DNA from: Agathobacter sp.
GTDB taxonomy: Bacteria; Bacillota; Clostridia; Lachnospirales; Lachnospiraceae
DNA: 51,353 bases
Assembly (NCBI GenBank): GCA_022767075.1
Contig: JALEPP010000052.1
Location: forward strand, 1 to 51,353
Reading direction: 5' to 3'
The notes beneath the pieces were generated by a model. It searched no databases. It was not told the DNA's origin and worked only from the letters and a program-made list of their open reading frames with translations. Below, one piece after another: positions 1 to 8,575 of the stretch; the first letter of the stretch is position 1; each line of letters opens with the position of its first letter. The position numbers were made by a program, and so were the translations under genes.

Positions 1-320
1 CAGCGACGAGTCGTTGCTACTCTCGGAGCCGTCCTGAACGATAGAACGGGGGCGGTTCTGTTTGCGGCTCGAAGAACGACAAACAGAGAGCCCCCGTAAT
101 AAAATTCGTGAAGGCGGCTCCTTAGAGTAGCAGACGAGGAGTGGCTAGCGCGCATTTTGTCAGACAATTTTTGCCCCTTGTTCAAACCGTTGGCGTACAG
201 GAAATTAAAGTTCGAGTGCCACTTTGGAAAATTCTAAGCAATCTTGTAAAAGCACTGTGATTTCCTAAGCAGAGGGGGAGCGGGAACCGGGCAGTCCACA
301 AAAGGCCGGGGAATTGCTCC
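1..320. ncRNA. candidate structured non-coding RNA, family not recognised (strand uncertain, probably truncated by window edge)
   Basis: No supported ORF. Nested complementary segments: 11-23/124-137, 25-33/113-121, 46-53/90-97 (acgggggc/gcccccgt), 56-63/81-88, then 199-205/260-266 (aggaaat/atttcct) and 215-219/252-256 (agtgc/gcact). Confidence 0.45.
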
Positions 321-323
321 TTG

Positions 324-383
324 CATATCACAAAAAAGCCGACACCCGAGGAGAGGCCCCAGGTGACGGCAGTTGTGATATGG
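324..383 (-). terminator. intrinsic terminator of the spoVA-side minus-strand genes, enclosed by an extra 10-bp inverted repeat
   Basis: Minus strand GCCGTCACC-15nt-GGTGTCGGC followed by TTTTTT (338-370); flanked by perfect catatcacaa (324-333) / ttgtgatatg (373-382). Confidence 0.75.
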
Positions 384-407
384 ATATGGAGTTATACGAA
401 GCGAAGA

Positions 408-749
408 CTAATGGTAGGCGTCGTGAGAGGTGTTCATAATCCAGAGGTCCTGTTCGTTGGCGCCCCAGTGAAAGAGTTCTTTCATCTGGTCATCGTACTG
501 TTCCAGGGGAAGATAGGTTCTTAGCATGTTCAAGAGATGGGTTTCTCTTGCATCCTTGGGATGCAGGGTGTCGATGGCCGGCAGGATGATGTCCATCAGC
601 TCCTGGGGTGTCTGGTCTTCTGATAGGGGCAGATCAAAGAGCTTTTTCATAAGTCCTGCCGCATAGTACAGCTCATAATTTCCAAGTAAAACAGCCTGCT
701 GCCCATTACATTTTATTATGATACTCTGTCTTGCAATGGAAGTAATCAT
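408..749 (-). CDS. hypothetical protein, 113 aa, downstream of spoVAB
   Basis: ORF track; same strand as spoVAA/AB and followed by a terminator. Confidence 0.6.
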   Translation of the reverse strand: MITSIARQSIIIKCNGQQAVLLGNYELYYAAGLMKKLFDLPLSEDQTPQELMDIILPAIDTLHPKDARETHLLNMLRTYLPLEQYDDQMKELFHWGANEQDLWIMNTSHDAYH

Positions 750-834
750 AGTATTCCTTCTTTCTTTTCATTGTTTCTTTGAAAAGAGTACCACACTCCC
801 GGGAGATTTGCACTACAGATTTCCGAAAGAGTTT

Positions 835-1278
835 CTAGAAGTAACCATTTAAGAAATAAAAAAAGGAGCCTGCAACCTTCCCCAACGCCATTGCCCAAAG
901 TACATAGCATAAGCCTTTTTTTAATCTCGCTCTTCGAAACATGATCGGCAGGGTCTTTACGATTTCTGCCAATGCCGCTGCCACACATCCCACAAATATT
1001 CCTGCTCCTAATCCGTATAAAAGCAAAAGCCCTTGGGCAAGGATAGACGGAACCGGAGCTTTATATAAGGCTAACCACGGGGAAACGGACAAAAACCCCA
1101 TGGTTACTACCGATATGGAAATAACGGTTTCCTGCATACGAGTCTTGTCTGCCATCTGGGTTTTGGCAATCATTCTTGGCACCACTCCTATCACAAGAAT
1201 AAAGGCAAATACTCCTGTAGCTACAGCGATTCCGGCAGTAAACCCAAACATGCCCAATCCAAGCTGTCTAATCCACAT
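835..1278 (-). CDS. spoVAB: stage V sporulation protein AB-like membrane protein
   Basis: 147-aa multi-TM protein directly downstream of and overlapping a SpoVAA-like gene; SpoVAB-like sequence character. Confidence 0.75.
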   Translation of the reverse strand: MWIRQLGLGMFGFTAGIAVATGVFAFILVIGVVPRMIAKTQMADKTRMQETVISISVVTMGFLSVSPWLALYKAPVPSILAQGLLLLYGLGAGIFVGCVAAALAEIVKTLPIMFRRARLKKGLCYVLWAMALGKVAGSFFYFLNGYF

Positions 1279-1906
1279 CCTTGCTACACCCCTTCCGACT
1301 GCTGTTTTCGATTAGGGTATCGTCCATCTCTTTTTCCGTCTTTCGAAGCTCCACCTGAATCGGGGTAGCATCCCTTGTGAGCTTCCGATTGCCGAAGTGA
1401 TTGAAGAAGACAATGATCCCAACCCCAAGTCCAATGGAATATCCTATTTCCAGCACAGACAAATCCGGTTTTTTCGTTCCCAGGAACTGCTGATATAATT
1501 GGTCAAACACCCCCACTATGGAGATGTCATTATTGAATGCCATAATGGTAAATGCCGCCCCAAAAAAGATTAGGATACAAAGGAATACAAGCTTCACCAT
1601 ATCCCATATAGGATGTGGCATCTGCTCTCCGGAGTACTGGAGTACAAAGTCTGTCTCCCCTACATTCACCAGCTCGTAATCCGGATATTCCTTGTGAATG
1701 ATTTGAAATACCTTTAATATTCCAAATATCTCCAGCTGATTTTTCTCCTGAAAACGAATAATTTTTAGGTTCTTAAGTGCTGGCAGTATCTGAGGATTGG
1801 CACATTCCAGCTTTGCAATATCCCCTAATGTCACCAAGGGATTGGGACACTGGACATTCCTATCGATCTTCACATAAACTGTCTGCAACCTGTTCCCCCA
1901 TATCAT
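1268..1906 (-). CDS. spoVAA: stage V sporulation protein AA-like (start codon uncertain)
   Basis: N-terminal 'TVYVKIDRNVQ..VTLGDIAKLECANP' and two C-terminal TM segments typical of SpoVAA; overlaps spoVAB. Confidence 0.8.
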   Translation of the reverse strand: MIWGNRLQTVYVKIDRNVQCPNPLVTLGDIAKLECANPQILPALKNLKIIRFQEKNQLEIFGILKVFQIIHKEYPDYELVNVGETDFVLQYSGEQMPHPIWDMVKLVFLCILIFFGAAFTIMAFNNDISIVGVFDQLYQQFLGTKKPDLSVLEIGYSIGLGVGIIVFFNHFGNRKLTRDATPIQVELRKTEKEMDDTLIENSSRKGCSKDVD

Positions 1907-2270
1907 TCATAAAATCACTGCCATCTGCCATCAAATCTGCTACCTTTTCAGTACCTTCTTCCACCACATCAGCAACTTTTTTCTTACCGTTTGCCACCAG
2001 CTCTTCCACTTTTTCAGTTCCTTCTTCCACTGCATCTGTCACTTTCCTCTTTCCACTTACTACAATGTCCTTTGCCACCTTGTCGCACTGATTCTTCATT
2101 CCCTTCAAATCCTTTACCAGGGTTCCATCACTTGGAATGTCATCGTTGGAATAGCATTTCATGCAATATACAACGCCCGCTACCACCAATGCAACCAGCA
2201 CGGCTACCAGTGCCATTCGATATTTCTTGCACTCTTTTTCGCATATCCATTTCTTACCATAATTCCACAT
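1860..2270 (-). CDS. small membrane-anchored protein with amphipathic tandem repeats
   Basis: N-terminal TM (ALVAVLVALVVAGVVYCM) then repeats GKRKVTDAVEEGTEKVEELVAN / GKKKVADVVEEGTEKVADLMAD; same-strand overlap with spoVAA start. Confidence 0.55.
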   Translation of the reverse strand: MWNYGKKWICEKECKKYRMALVAVLVALVVAGVVYCMKCYSNDDIPSDGTLVKDLKGMKNQCDKVAKDIVVSGKRKVTDAVEEGTEKVEELVANGKKKVADVVEEGTEKVADLMADGSDFMNDMGEQVADSLCEDR

Positions 2271-2377
2271 GAATCATATCTCCTTTCTTTTTTGATAGTA
2301 TCTTTCCTCTTGTTTTTTTTATTCATTTACAGAACAAAGAGTTGCGATCCCGCGGAGCGTTTTTATGTAATAAAAAA

Positions 2378-2409
2378 CAGCTCTTATCCTCTCTCAAGGA
2401 TAAAAGCTG
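2378..2409 (-). terminator. intrinsic terminator after the threonine/serine exporter genes
   Basis: cagctcttatcc...ggataaaagctg with T-run on minus strand. Confidence 0.75.
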
Positions 2410-2418
2410 CAATACCGG

Positions 2419-2871
2419 TTATTCTTTTCTAAGCTTCGCTAACTGATTGAGCCATGCCTGAGGCAGACCCATGGTAAAAATAATACCGATAACGATGGCT
2501 CCTGCCATTTCCACAGTCTCTCTTCCCTTTGATGCAAACATCTCCATGTTTCCGCTAATCAGGTAATAGGCGGTGTAATAGATTCCCGCTCCCGGAACCA
2601 GGGGAAAGATTCCTGCCAAGAGATATACCGTTGCAGGCTGTTTTCGTAACACTGCAAATATTCTGGAGAACAGAGTCAAGGCTATTGTGGCTACGATTAC
2701 AGAAATCATCAGATGGTTCCCCCGCATCAGCAGGGACTCATATACACTCCAGCCAATTCCACCGGAGATTCCGCATAGAATCCATTCCGACTTTGGCGCT
2801 TGAAAGAGCACCGCAAAAGCCATGGTTGCAACAATTGCTACCAGAAAGTGAAAAATAATCGTTCCCATCAT
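2419..2871 (-). CDS. threonine/serine exporter family protein, C-terminal-type (ThrE_2-like) subunit
   Basis: Start re-called to MMGTIIFHFL...; multi-TM; ATGA overlap with upstream ThrE-like gene. Confidence 0.75.
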   Translation of the reverse strand: MMGTIIFHFLVAIVATMAFAVLFQAPKSEWILCGISGGIGWSVYESLLMRGNHLMISVIVATIALTLFSRIFAVLRKQPATVYLLAGIFPLVPGAGIYYTAYYLISGNMEMFASKGRETVEMAGAIVIGIIFTMGLPQAWLNQLAKLRKE

Positions 2872-3641
2872 CTCATGACACCTCCCATATTCTGATAGAC
2901 ATAGATAGTCAGACCCACTCCAACCGAAATCAGAAGTGCCGTCAAAAGGGCATCCAAAAGATGAATCACTCCAGAAAGGTAATCCCCGTTGTAGATATCC
3001 CGGATGGATGTGGTAAAGGCAATTCCCGGCACCAGTGGCATAATACAACCGATTACGATCTTGTCCTGTAATACGGGCCATCCCATACTCATAGGGATAA
3101 GACTCAGTGCTGTGACAAAGATGCTACTAAAAAGGAGAGTGGCAAATCTTCCAACCTTGTGCTTTTCACATCCAAGCATCAAAAATGTCAGCATACATCC
3201 TATAAAGGTTGCCACAATTCCGTCCAAAATATTAGCACCAAATAAAATAGCAAATCCACCGGAACCGATTCCCGTGCTAAGAACACGAATCCACAGAGGA
3301 TCCTTTTTGTGATTGCGAATTCGTTCCAGTCTCTCCCAGGCTTCCTCCTCGGTGCATCTCTTCTCGCAGATATCTCTTGCAAGCTGATTCAGTTTTGAGA
3401 TTTTAAGCAAATTAACACTGCCAAGTGGTGCATGACGAATCATACTTCTGGCATCTGCTCCTCCTTCATTGGCGCTGGCAAATAAACCGTTGGACAACAC
3501 ATACACATCGTGGTCTTCCAGTTCATACGCCTCCATAATCTTCATTACCGTATCTTCTACACGATAGATTTCCCCGCCATTTTGGAGCATAACATAGCCT
3601 ATTTCCACGGCTAATGTCAAGGCATCCTTCGACTTGCTCAT
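2868..3641 (-). CDS. threonine/serine exporter family protein, N-terminal-type subunit
   Basis: 'EIGYVMLQNGGEIYRVEDTVMKI...' then TM segments; ThrE family pattern. Confidence 0.8.
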   Translation of the reverse strand: MSKSKDALTLAVEIGYVMLQNGGEIYRVEDTVMKIMEAYELEDHDVYVLSNGLFASANEGGADARSMIRHAPLGSVNLLKISKLNQLARDICEKRCTEEEAWERLERIRNHKKDPLWIRVLSTGIGSGGFAILFGANILDGIVATFIGCMLTFLMLGCEKHKVGRFATLLFSSIFVTALSLIPMSMGWPVLQDKIVIGCIMPLVPGIAFTTSIRDIYNGDYLSGVIHLLDALLTALLISVGVGLTIYVYQNMGGVMR

Positions 3642-3687
3642 GTCATCCTCCTCGTCACCTGTGACATTTCTAACAGATTCCCTCAGT

Positions 3688-5526
3688 TTACTGGTTTTCT
3701 ATCTGCATTGCAAGATCTTCTAAATATTCCCACCTCTGCATTTTTTCTTCCAGCAGGCTTTCCGTCTGTTCCTTTTCCTTGGTGAGTTCATTGAGCTTTA
3801 CAAAATCCCTTGCAAAGCGGACCATATCTGCGTCCAGCTCCTCAAGCTTTTCTTCCAGGCTCTCGATTTCCTGCTCAATGACTTCATAATCCTTTTGCTC
3901 CTGGTACGTAAATTTAAGCTTCTTGGCATGTCCCCAGGTAGCCTTAGAGTCCACCTTTTTCTGCCATAAGTCTCCTTCTTCTATATCAGCCTTTCCCGTT
4001 CTTTCGGCTACGATACTTCCCAGGGAATCCCCATCGTCCGGTTCTGTCTCCCTGGCATGAAGGTAATCGGTGTAACCCCCTTCGTACTGTTTCAAGGTTC
4101 CATCCGTCCGGAAGGCAAAAATACGGTTCATGGTACGGTCCAGGAAATAGCGGTCATGAGATACCGAAATCACGATTCCCTGATACCCATCCAGGTAATC
4201 CTCTAAAATTGCCATGGTTTCCGTATCCAGATCATTGGTGGGCTCATCCAGAATCAAAACGTTGGGCGCCTCCATAAGCACCTTCAACAGATTCAGTCTT
4301 CTCTGCTCTCCACCGGAAAGCTTTCCAATGGCGCTGTACTGCTGACTTGCCGGGAAAAGAAAACGCTCCAGCATGGCAGAAGCAGATATCAATCCATCCT
4401 CCGTGCGAACGTATTCCGCAGTATCCTTGATATAATCAATCACTCTCTGATTGGGGTCCATGTAGGAAAGCTCCTGGGCATAGTATCCAAGCTTAACCGT
4501 CTGGCCAATCACAACTTCCCCGGAATCCGCCTGTACCATACCACCGATCATCTTCATCAGAGTCGTTTTGCCACAACCATTTTTCCCAACAAATGCCACG
4601 CGATCGTTTTTCAGGAAAATATAGGTAAAATCCTTGATTAACGTCTTGTCCCCATATGCCTTGTTCAAATCTAAAACCTCTACGGTAGTACGCCCCAATC
4701 TCTGGGACATGGAGCTCAATGCAAGCTTTTCCTCCACCTGAATGCCCTTTTGATCCCGAAGTGCCTCGTAGCGCTGTATGTGGGCTTTTTGCTTGGTAGA
4801 TCTGGCTCTTGCCCCTCGCTGCATCCAGGCAATTTCTTTTCTCAAAACCGACTGGCGCTTGCGCTCGGATGCCACCAGGCTTTCTTCCCTGGCTGCCTTT
4901 CTCTCGAGGAAGCCGGAATAATTGCATTCATAGCTGTAGATATTTCCCTTATCAATCTCCACAATTCGATTGCAGACACTATCCAGAAAATAGCGATCAT
5001 GGGTTACCATTATGATGGCTCCCTTAAAGCTTCTCAGATAGTCCTCCAGCCACTCTACCATTGGATAATCCAAATGGTTGGTAGGCTCGTCCAAAAGAAG
5101 CACATCGCAGGGAGGAATCAGCGCCGCCACCAAGGCCAGACGCTTTCTCTGTCCCCCGGACAGTTCCCCGGTCTTTTGATGAAAATCCGTAATCTCCAGT
5201 TTCATGAGCATGGATTTCGCCTCGCTCTCCAGAGTCCACCTCTGAGACTCAGGGATTTTGCTCATTACTGCATCAAGAATCCCCTCCTCTGGATCAAAAT
5301 CCGGGTTCTGGGACAGATAATTACACACAATATGATTGGCAAAGGTCACCGTACCTGAATCAGGCTCACTGGCTCCTGCCAATATCCGAAGAAGGGTAGA
5401 CTTGCCGGTTCCATTGATGCCCACAATTCCTATTTTTTCTCGTTCTTGCACATAAAAGGAAGCTTCCGAAAAAAGCTCCCTTTCTGTATAAGTCTTTGTA
5501 ATATTTTCTACATTGATAATGTTCAT
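3688..5526 (-). CDS. ABC-F family ATP-binding cassette protein
   Basis: Two ABC domains with GINGTGKST / GKNGCGKTT, two LSGGQ-type signatures, linker; start re-called to MNIINVENITKTY; ATGA overlap with next gene. Confidence 0.9.
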   Translation of the reverse strand: MNIINVENITKTYTERELFSEASFYVQEREKIGIVGINGTGKSTLLRILAGASEPDSGTVTFANHIVCNYLSQNPDFDPEEGILDAVMSKIPESQRWTLESEAKSMLMKLEITDFHQKTGELSGGQRKRLALVAALIPPCDVLLLDEPTNHLDYPMVEWLEDYLRSFKGAIIMVTHDRYFLDSVCNRIVEIDKGNIYSYECNYSGFLERKAAREESLVASERKRQSVLRKEIAWMQRGARARSTKQKAHIQRYEALRDQKGIQVEEKLALSSMSQRLGRTTVEVLDLNKAYGDKTLIKDFTYIFLKNDRVAFVGKNGCGKTTLMKMIGGMVQADSGEVVIGQTVKLGYYAQELSYMDPNQRVIDYIKDTAEYVRTEDGLISASAMLERFLFPASQQYSAIGKLSGGEQRRLNLLKVLMEAPNVLILDEPTNDLDTETMAILEDYLDGYQGIVISVSHDRYFLDRTMNRIFAFRTDGTLKQYEGGYTDYLHARETEPDDGDSLGSIVAERTGKADIEEGDLWQKKVDSKATWGHAKKLKFTYQEQKDYEVIEQEIESLEEKLEELDADMVRFARDFVKLNELTKEKEQTESLLEEKMQRWEYLEDLAMQIENQ

Positions 5527-6170
5527 GAATCCTCCTGGGTTGCCTTTGCTTCCAGAATTGCTTCGTTCAAAGAAAGCATCTTGGCATCCAGCATTCCAAC
5601 AATTTCTGCACACTCCTGCAAATCATGACTGATGTACGCAGGCGCATGACCTTCAAACTTATAGTAAATCTTATGCTCCAGACTGGCCCAGAAGTCCATA
5701 GCAATGGTACGAATCTGAATCTCCACAGTGGTATCTACCACGCGGTCCGTAAGGAAAATAGGTACGCTGACTATCATATGATAGCTTCGGTATCCACTTT
5801 CTTTTGGATTCTTAATATAGTCCTTCACGGACACAACCGTAAGGTCATTCTGCCGGCCAATCATCTCAGCCAGACGATAAATATCGGAGGTAAAGGAACA
5901 TACCAGACGGATTCCCGCAATATCCTTCACGTGCTCCACCATGTTGTCAATTGTAACCTCATAGCCGTTTCTCTTTAGCTTCTTTACTATACTCTCAGGT
6001 GATTTTATTCTTGACTTAATATATTCAATTGGATTGTACTGATGTACATGCTGAAATTCATCATTTAGAATCTCCAGCTTTGTCTCTACCTGCTTTAGTG
6101 CAGAGTTATACAAGAACATCACAGTCTGCCAACTGTCAACGCCCTCATCATAAAGAAAAGGTTGATCCAT
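5523..6170 (-). CDS. GTP pyrophosphokinase family protein (RelA/SpoT synthetase domain, small alarmone synthetase-like)
   Basis: 'YIKSRIKSPESIVKKLKR', 'DIAGIRLVCSF', 'YRSYHMIVSVPIF', 'EIQIRTIAMDFWASLEHKIYYK'. Confidence 0.9.
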   Translation of the reverse strand: MDQPFLYDEGVDSWQTVMFLYNSALKQVETKLEILNDEFQHVHQYNPIEYIKSRIKSPESIVKKLKRNGYEVTIDNMVEHVKDIAGIRLVCSFTSDIYRLAEMIGRQNDLTVVSVKDYIKNPKESGYRSYHMIVSVPIFLTDRVVDTTVEIQIRTIAMDFWASLEHKIYYKFEGHAPAYISHDLQECAEIVGMLDAKMLSLNEAILEAKATQEDS

Positions 6171-6265
6171 TCCTATTTCTCGTCTCCTTTATTCTAAAAA
6201 TCACGCTTCTCCCTGGAAAGGGTCTTCTCTTTTGTCGATTTGTCCTCTCTATTATAGCACAGATT

Positions 6266-6538
6266 CTAAAAGAATTCATCTTCTTCCAGAATCTGCATCT
6301 CTAAATAATCAAAATCAATTTCCTCGATAAAATTGTCTTTTCCAAATCGTGTCTTTCCCCGTCTTTGAAACTCCGAGACATTTTTGTCCAGCCAGATCGG
6401 CACACTTAAATCAAACATATGGCAAACCTTATCCAGGGCTCCAAAAATCTTATGTGTCCTTGTATCCTCTGAGCAATCCTCGATGGTCTCTGTCTTTATC
6501 AACCTCGAGTCTTCCCATATCTTAAACCAGATTCTCAA
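6266..6538 (-). CDS. conserved-looking hypothetical protein, 90 aa
   Basis: ORF track; co-directional and tightly spaced with the next gene. Confidence 0.6.
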   Translation of the reverse strand: MRIWFKIWEDSRLIKTETIEDCSEDTRTHKIFGALDKVCHMFDLSVPIWLDKNVSEFQRRGKTRFGKDNFIEEIDFDYLEMQILEEDEFF

Positions 6539-6540
6539 GT

Positions 6541-7320
6541 CTAGTTACTCCTTCTTTGTCTATTGGTTTCGTACATTAAAATAGTGGCGGCAATGGCAGC
6601 ATTTAGGGATTCCACCTCCCCTTCCATGGGAATGCGGATGTAAGTATCTGCCAGGTCTGCAATTTCTTTGGATAATCCGTTGCCCTCGTTTCCGATAAAA
6701 AATGCAGTGGGTTCTGCATAATTCATCCGGTCATAGGAGGCGTTACCCTTTAAATGGGCTGCATAACAGTGTACGCCCTGCTCCTTGATTTTATGAATAG
6801 TTCCTGTCAAATCATCGGTCACAAAAAATGGAACACGGTAAATGCTTCCCATGGTGGAGCGAATGGTCTTGGAATTAAACAAATCCACTGTGGTACCATT
6901 CATAATAATCCCTGTAATTCCAGCCCCTTCTCCGGTGCGCATCATCGTTCCAAGGTTGCCGGGATCTTGAATACTCTCCAGAACTAAGAGGTGGGTTTTA
7001 TCCCCCTGTAACAGATCCGACAGCTGGTAGGACGGTTGTTTCACAATGGCCAGAATCCCCTGTGGAGTCTGGGTATCTGAGACAGACTTAAACACAGAGT
7101 CCGAAAGCACCTCATAAGAAAAGCGAGACAGCAGGTTTCTGTGCTCCTCCTCCCCTTCAAAGGTCTCGGATACATATACCTGCACCAGACTCTCAATCGG
7201 TGCCTCTGCTACCATTTTACGTCCTTCCACCACAAAGGTTCCGGTAGCCCTACGCTCCTTGGCTTTTTTCTGCAGCTGTATGAGATTTTTTATCTTTGGA
7301 TTACTTGTACTTGAAATCAT
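6541..7320 (-). CDS. TrmH/SpoU family RNA methyltransferase
   Basis: 'QDPGNLGTMMRTGEGAGITGIIM', 'FIGNEGNGLSKEI', 'IPMEGEVESLNAAIAATILMYE'; start re-called to MISSTSNPKIK. Confidence 0.9.
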   Translation of the reverse strand: MISSTSNPKIKNLIQLQKKAKERRATGTFVVEGRKMVAEAPIESLVQVYVSETFEGEEEHRNLLSRFSYEVLSDSVFKSVSDTQTPQGILAIVKQPSYQLSDLLQGDKTHLLVLESIQDPGNLGTMMRTGEGAGITGIIMNGTTVDLFNSKTIRSTMGSIYRVPFFVTDDLTGTIHKIKEQGVHCYAAHLKGNASYDRMNYAEPTAFFIGNEGNGLSKEIADLADTYIRIPMEGEVESLNAAIAATILMYETNRQRRSN

Positions 7321-7484
7321 ATCTCTTGTCCTATCTATCCGTCTGACACGATTGTCTGACGTCATCTGTCTTCTATATGGGTCTGCTCTATCATCATATA
7401 CTATAACGTAGGGATACACAATCCATTTGTGGAAAATGGCACTTCCTTCCCCTATGAGCATTTATGAGCCTTAGCAAAAAAAGA

Positions 7485-7513
7485 AAAGGGCTGTTATGTC
7501 CTAACAACCCTTT
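7485..7513 (-). terminator. intrinsic terminator of pfkA
   Basis: aaagggctgtta / taacaacccttt with minus-strand T-run. Confidence 0.8.
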
Positions 7514-7555
7514 CTCATGTTCGAATTACTCGTATTGTCTGCTATCGCTTTGCTC

Positions 7556-8527
7556 TTAGACTAGGTCCTGAGCAACCTGATACTGGTACTCGTCAATATC
7601 CTTCTTCATTGCAAGTGCTTCATCGATGTCGAAATCTACAAACTCTCCATTTTTGTGCGCTACAACACGGTTGCTCTTGCCCTGTAAAAGAAGATCTACT
7701 GCCATAGCCCCCATAACAGATGCATACATACGGTCTTTACAGGTTGGACTTCCACCGCGCTGCATATGACCAAGAATGGTGGCACGAGTCTCGATTCCGG
7801 TAGCTGCCTCGATACGCTTTGCCATACCCTGAGAATCACCGATTCCCTCAGCGTTGATAATGATATGATGCTGTTTTCCTTTTGCATGAGTTTCTTTGAT
7901 GTGTTCAATAAGCTTAGCCTCATCTCCATCGTAACGCTCCGGAAGAAGAATATCCTCTGCTCCGTTTGCGATACCACACCATAATGCAATGTAACCAGCT
8001 CTACGACCCATTACCTCGATAATCGAACAGCGAACGTGAGAAGTGGAGGTATCACGAACTTTATCAATGGCCTCCATTGCAGTGTTCACTGCAGTATCAA
8101 ATCCGATGGTGTAATCCGTACAAGCGATATCCAAATCGATGGTTCCTGGAACACCGATTGTATTGATTCCCAGTCCTGCAAGCTTCTGTGCACCCTGGAA
8201 CGATCCGTCACCACCGATAACAATCACTCCGTCGATACCATGTTTCTTACAGATTTCAGCGCCCTTTTTCTGTCCTTCCGGTGTAGTGAACTCCTTACAA
8301 CGAGCAGTCTGTAAAATAGTACCACCACGTGATATCGTATCTGATACACTCTTTTCGTTCATATCAAAAATCTCTTCGTTCAAGAGACCTGCATATCCCC
8401 TTTTTATACCTTTTACTTTTAACCCTTTATGGATAGCCTTACGTACAATCGCACGGGTTGCTGCATTCATTCCTGGTGCATCTCCTCCACTGGTAAGCAC
8501 ACCGATGGTCTTAATCTCATTTGCCAT
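7556..8527 (-). CDS. pfkA: ATP-dependent 6-phosphofructokinase
   Basis: 'GVLTSGGDAPGMNAATRAIVR', 'GGDGSFQGAQKL', 'TIDLDIACTDYTIGFDTAVNTAMEAID'. Confidence 0.95.
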   Translation of the reverse strand: MANEIKTIGVLTSGGDAPGMNAATRAIVRKAIHKGLKVKGIKRGYAGLLNEEIFDMNEKSVSDTISRGGTILQTARCKEFTTPEGQKKGAEICKKHGIDGVIVIGGDGSFQGAQKLAGLGINTIGVPGTIDLDIACTDYTIGFDTAVNTAMEAIDKVRDTSTSHVRCSIIEVMGRRAGYIALWCGIANGAEDILLPERYDGDEAKLIEHIKETHAKGKQHHIIINAEGIGDSQGMAKRIEAATGIETRATILGHMQRGGSPTCKDRMYASVMGAMAVDLLLQGKSNRVVAHKNGEFVDFDIDEALAMKKDIDEYQYQVAQDLV

Positions 8528-8575
8528 GGTCTTTTCCTCCTAAATACCTAAACTACTAGTATTTTAAACTGTTTG

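Noticed and set aside
1-320. RNase P RNA, tmRNA, 6S or SRP RNA
   Set aside because: I looked for signature strings (gaggaaagtcc/acagaa, tmRNA ends with CCA and tag ORF, SRP core) on both strands and did not find them.
4750-5358. 202-aa plus-strand ORF
   Set aside because: Antisense to the ABC-F gene; no coherent domain.
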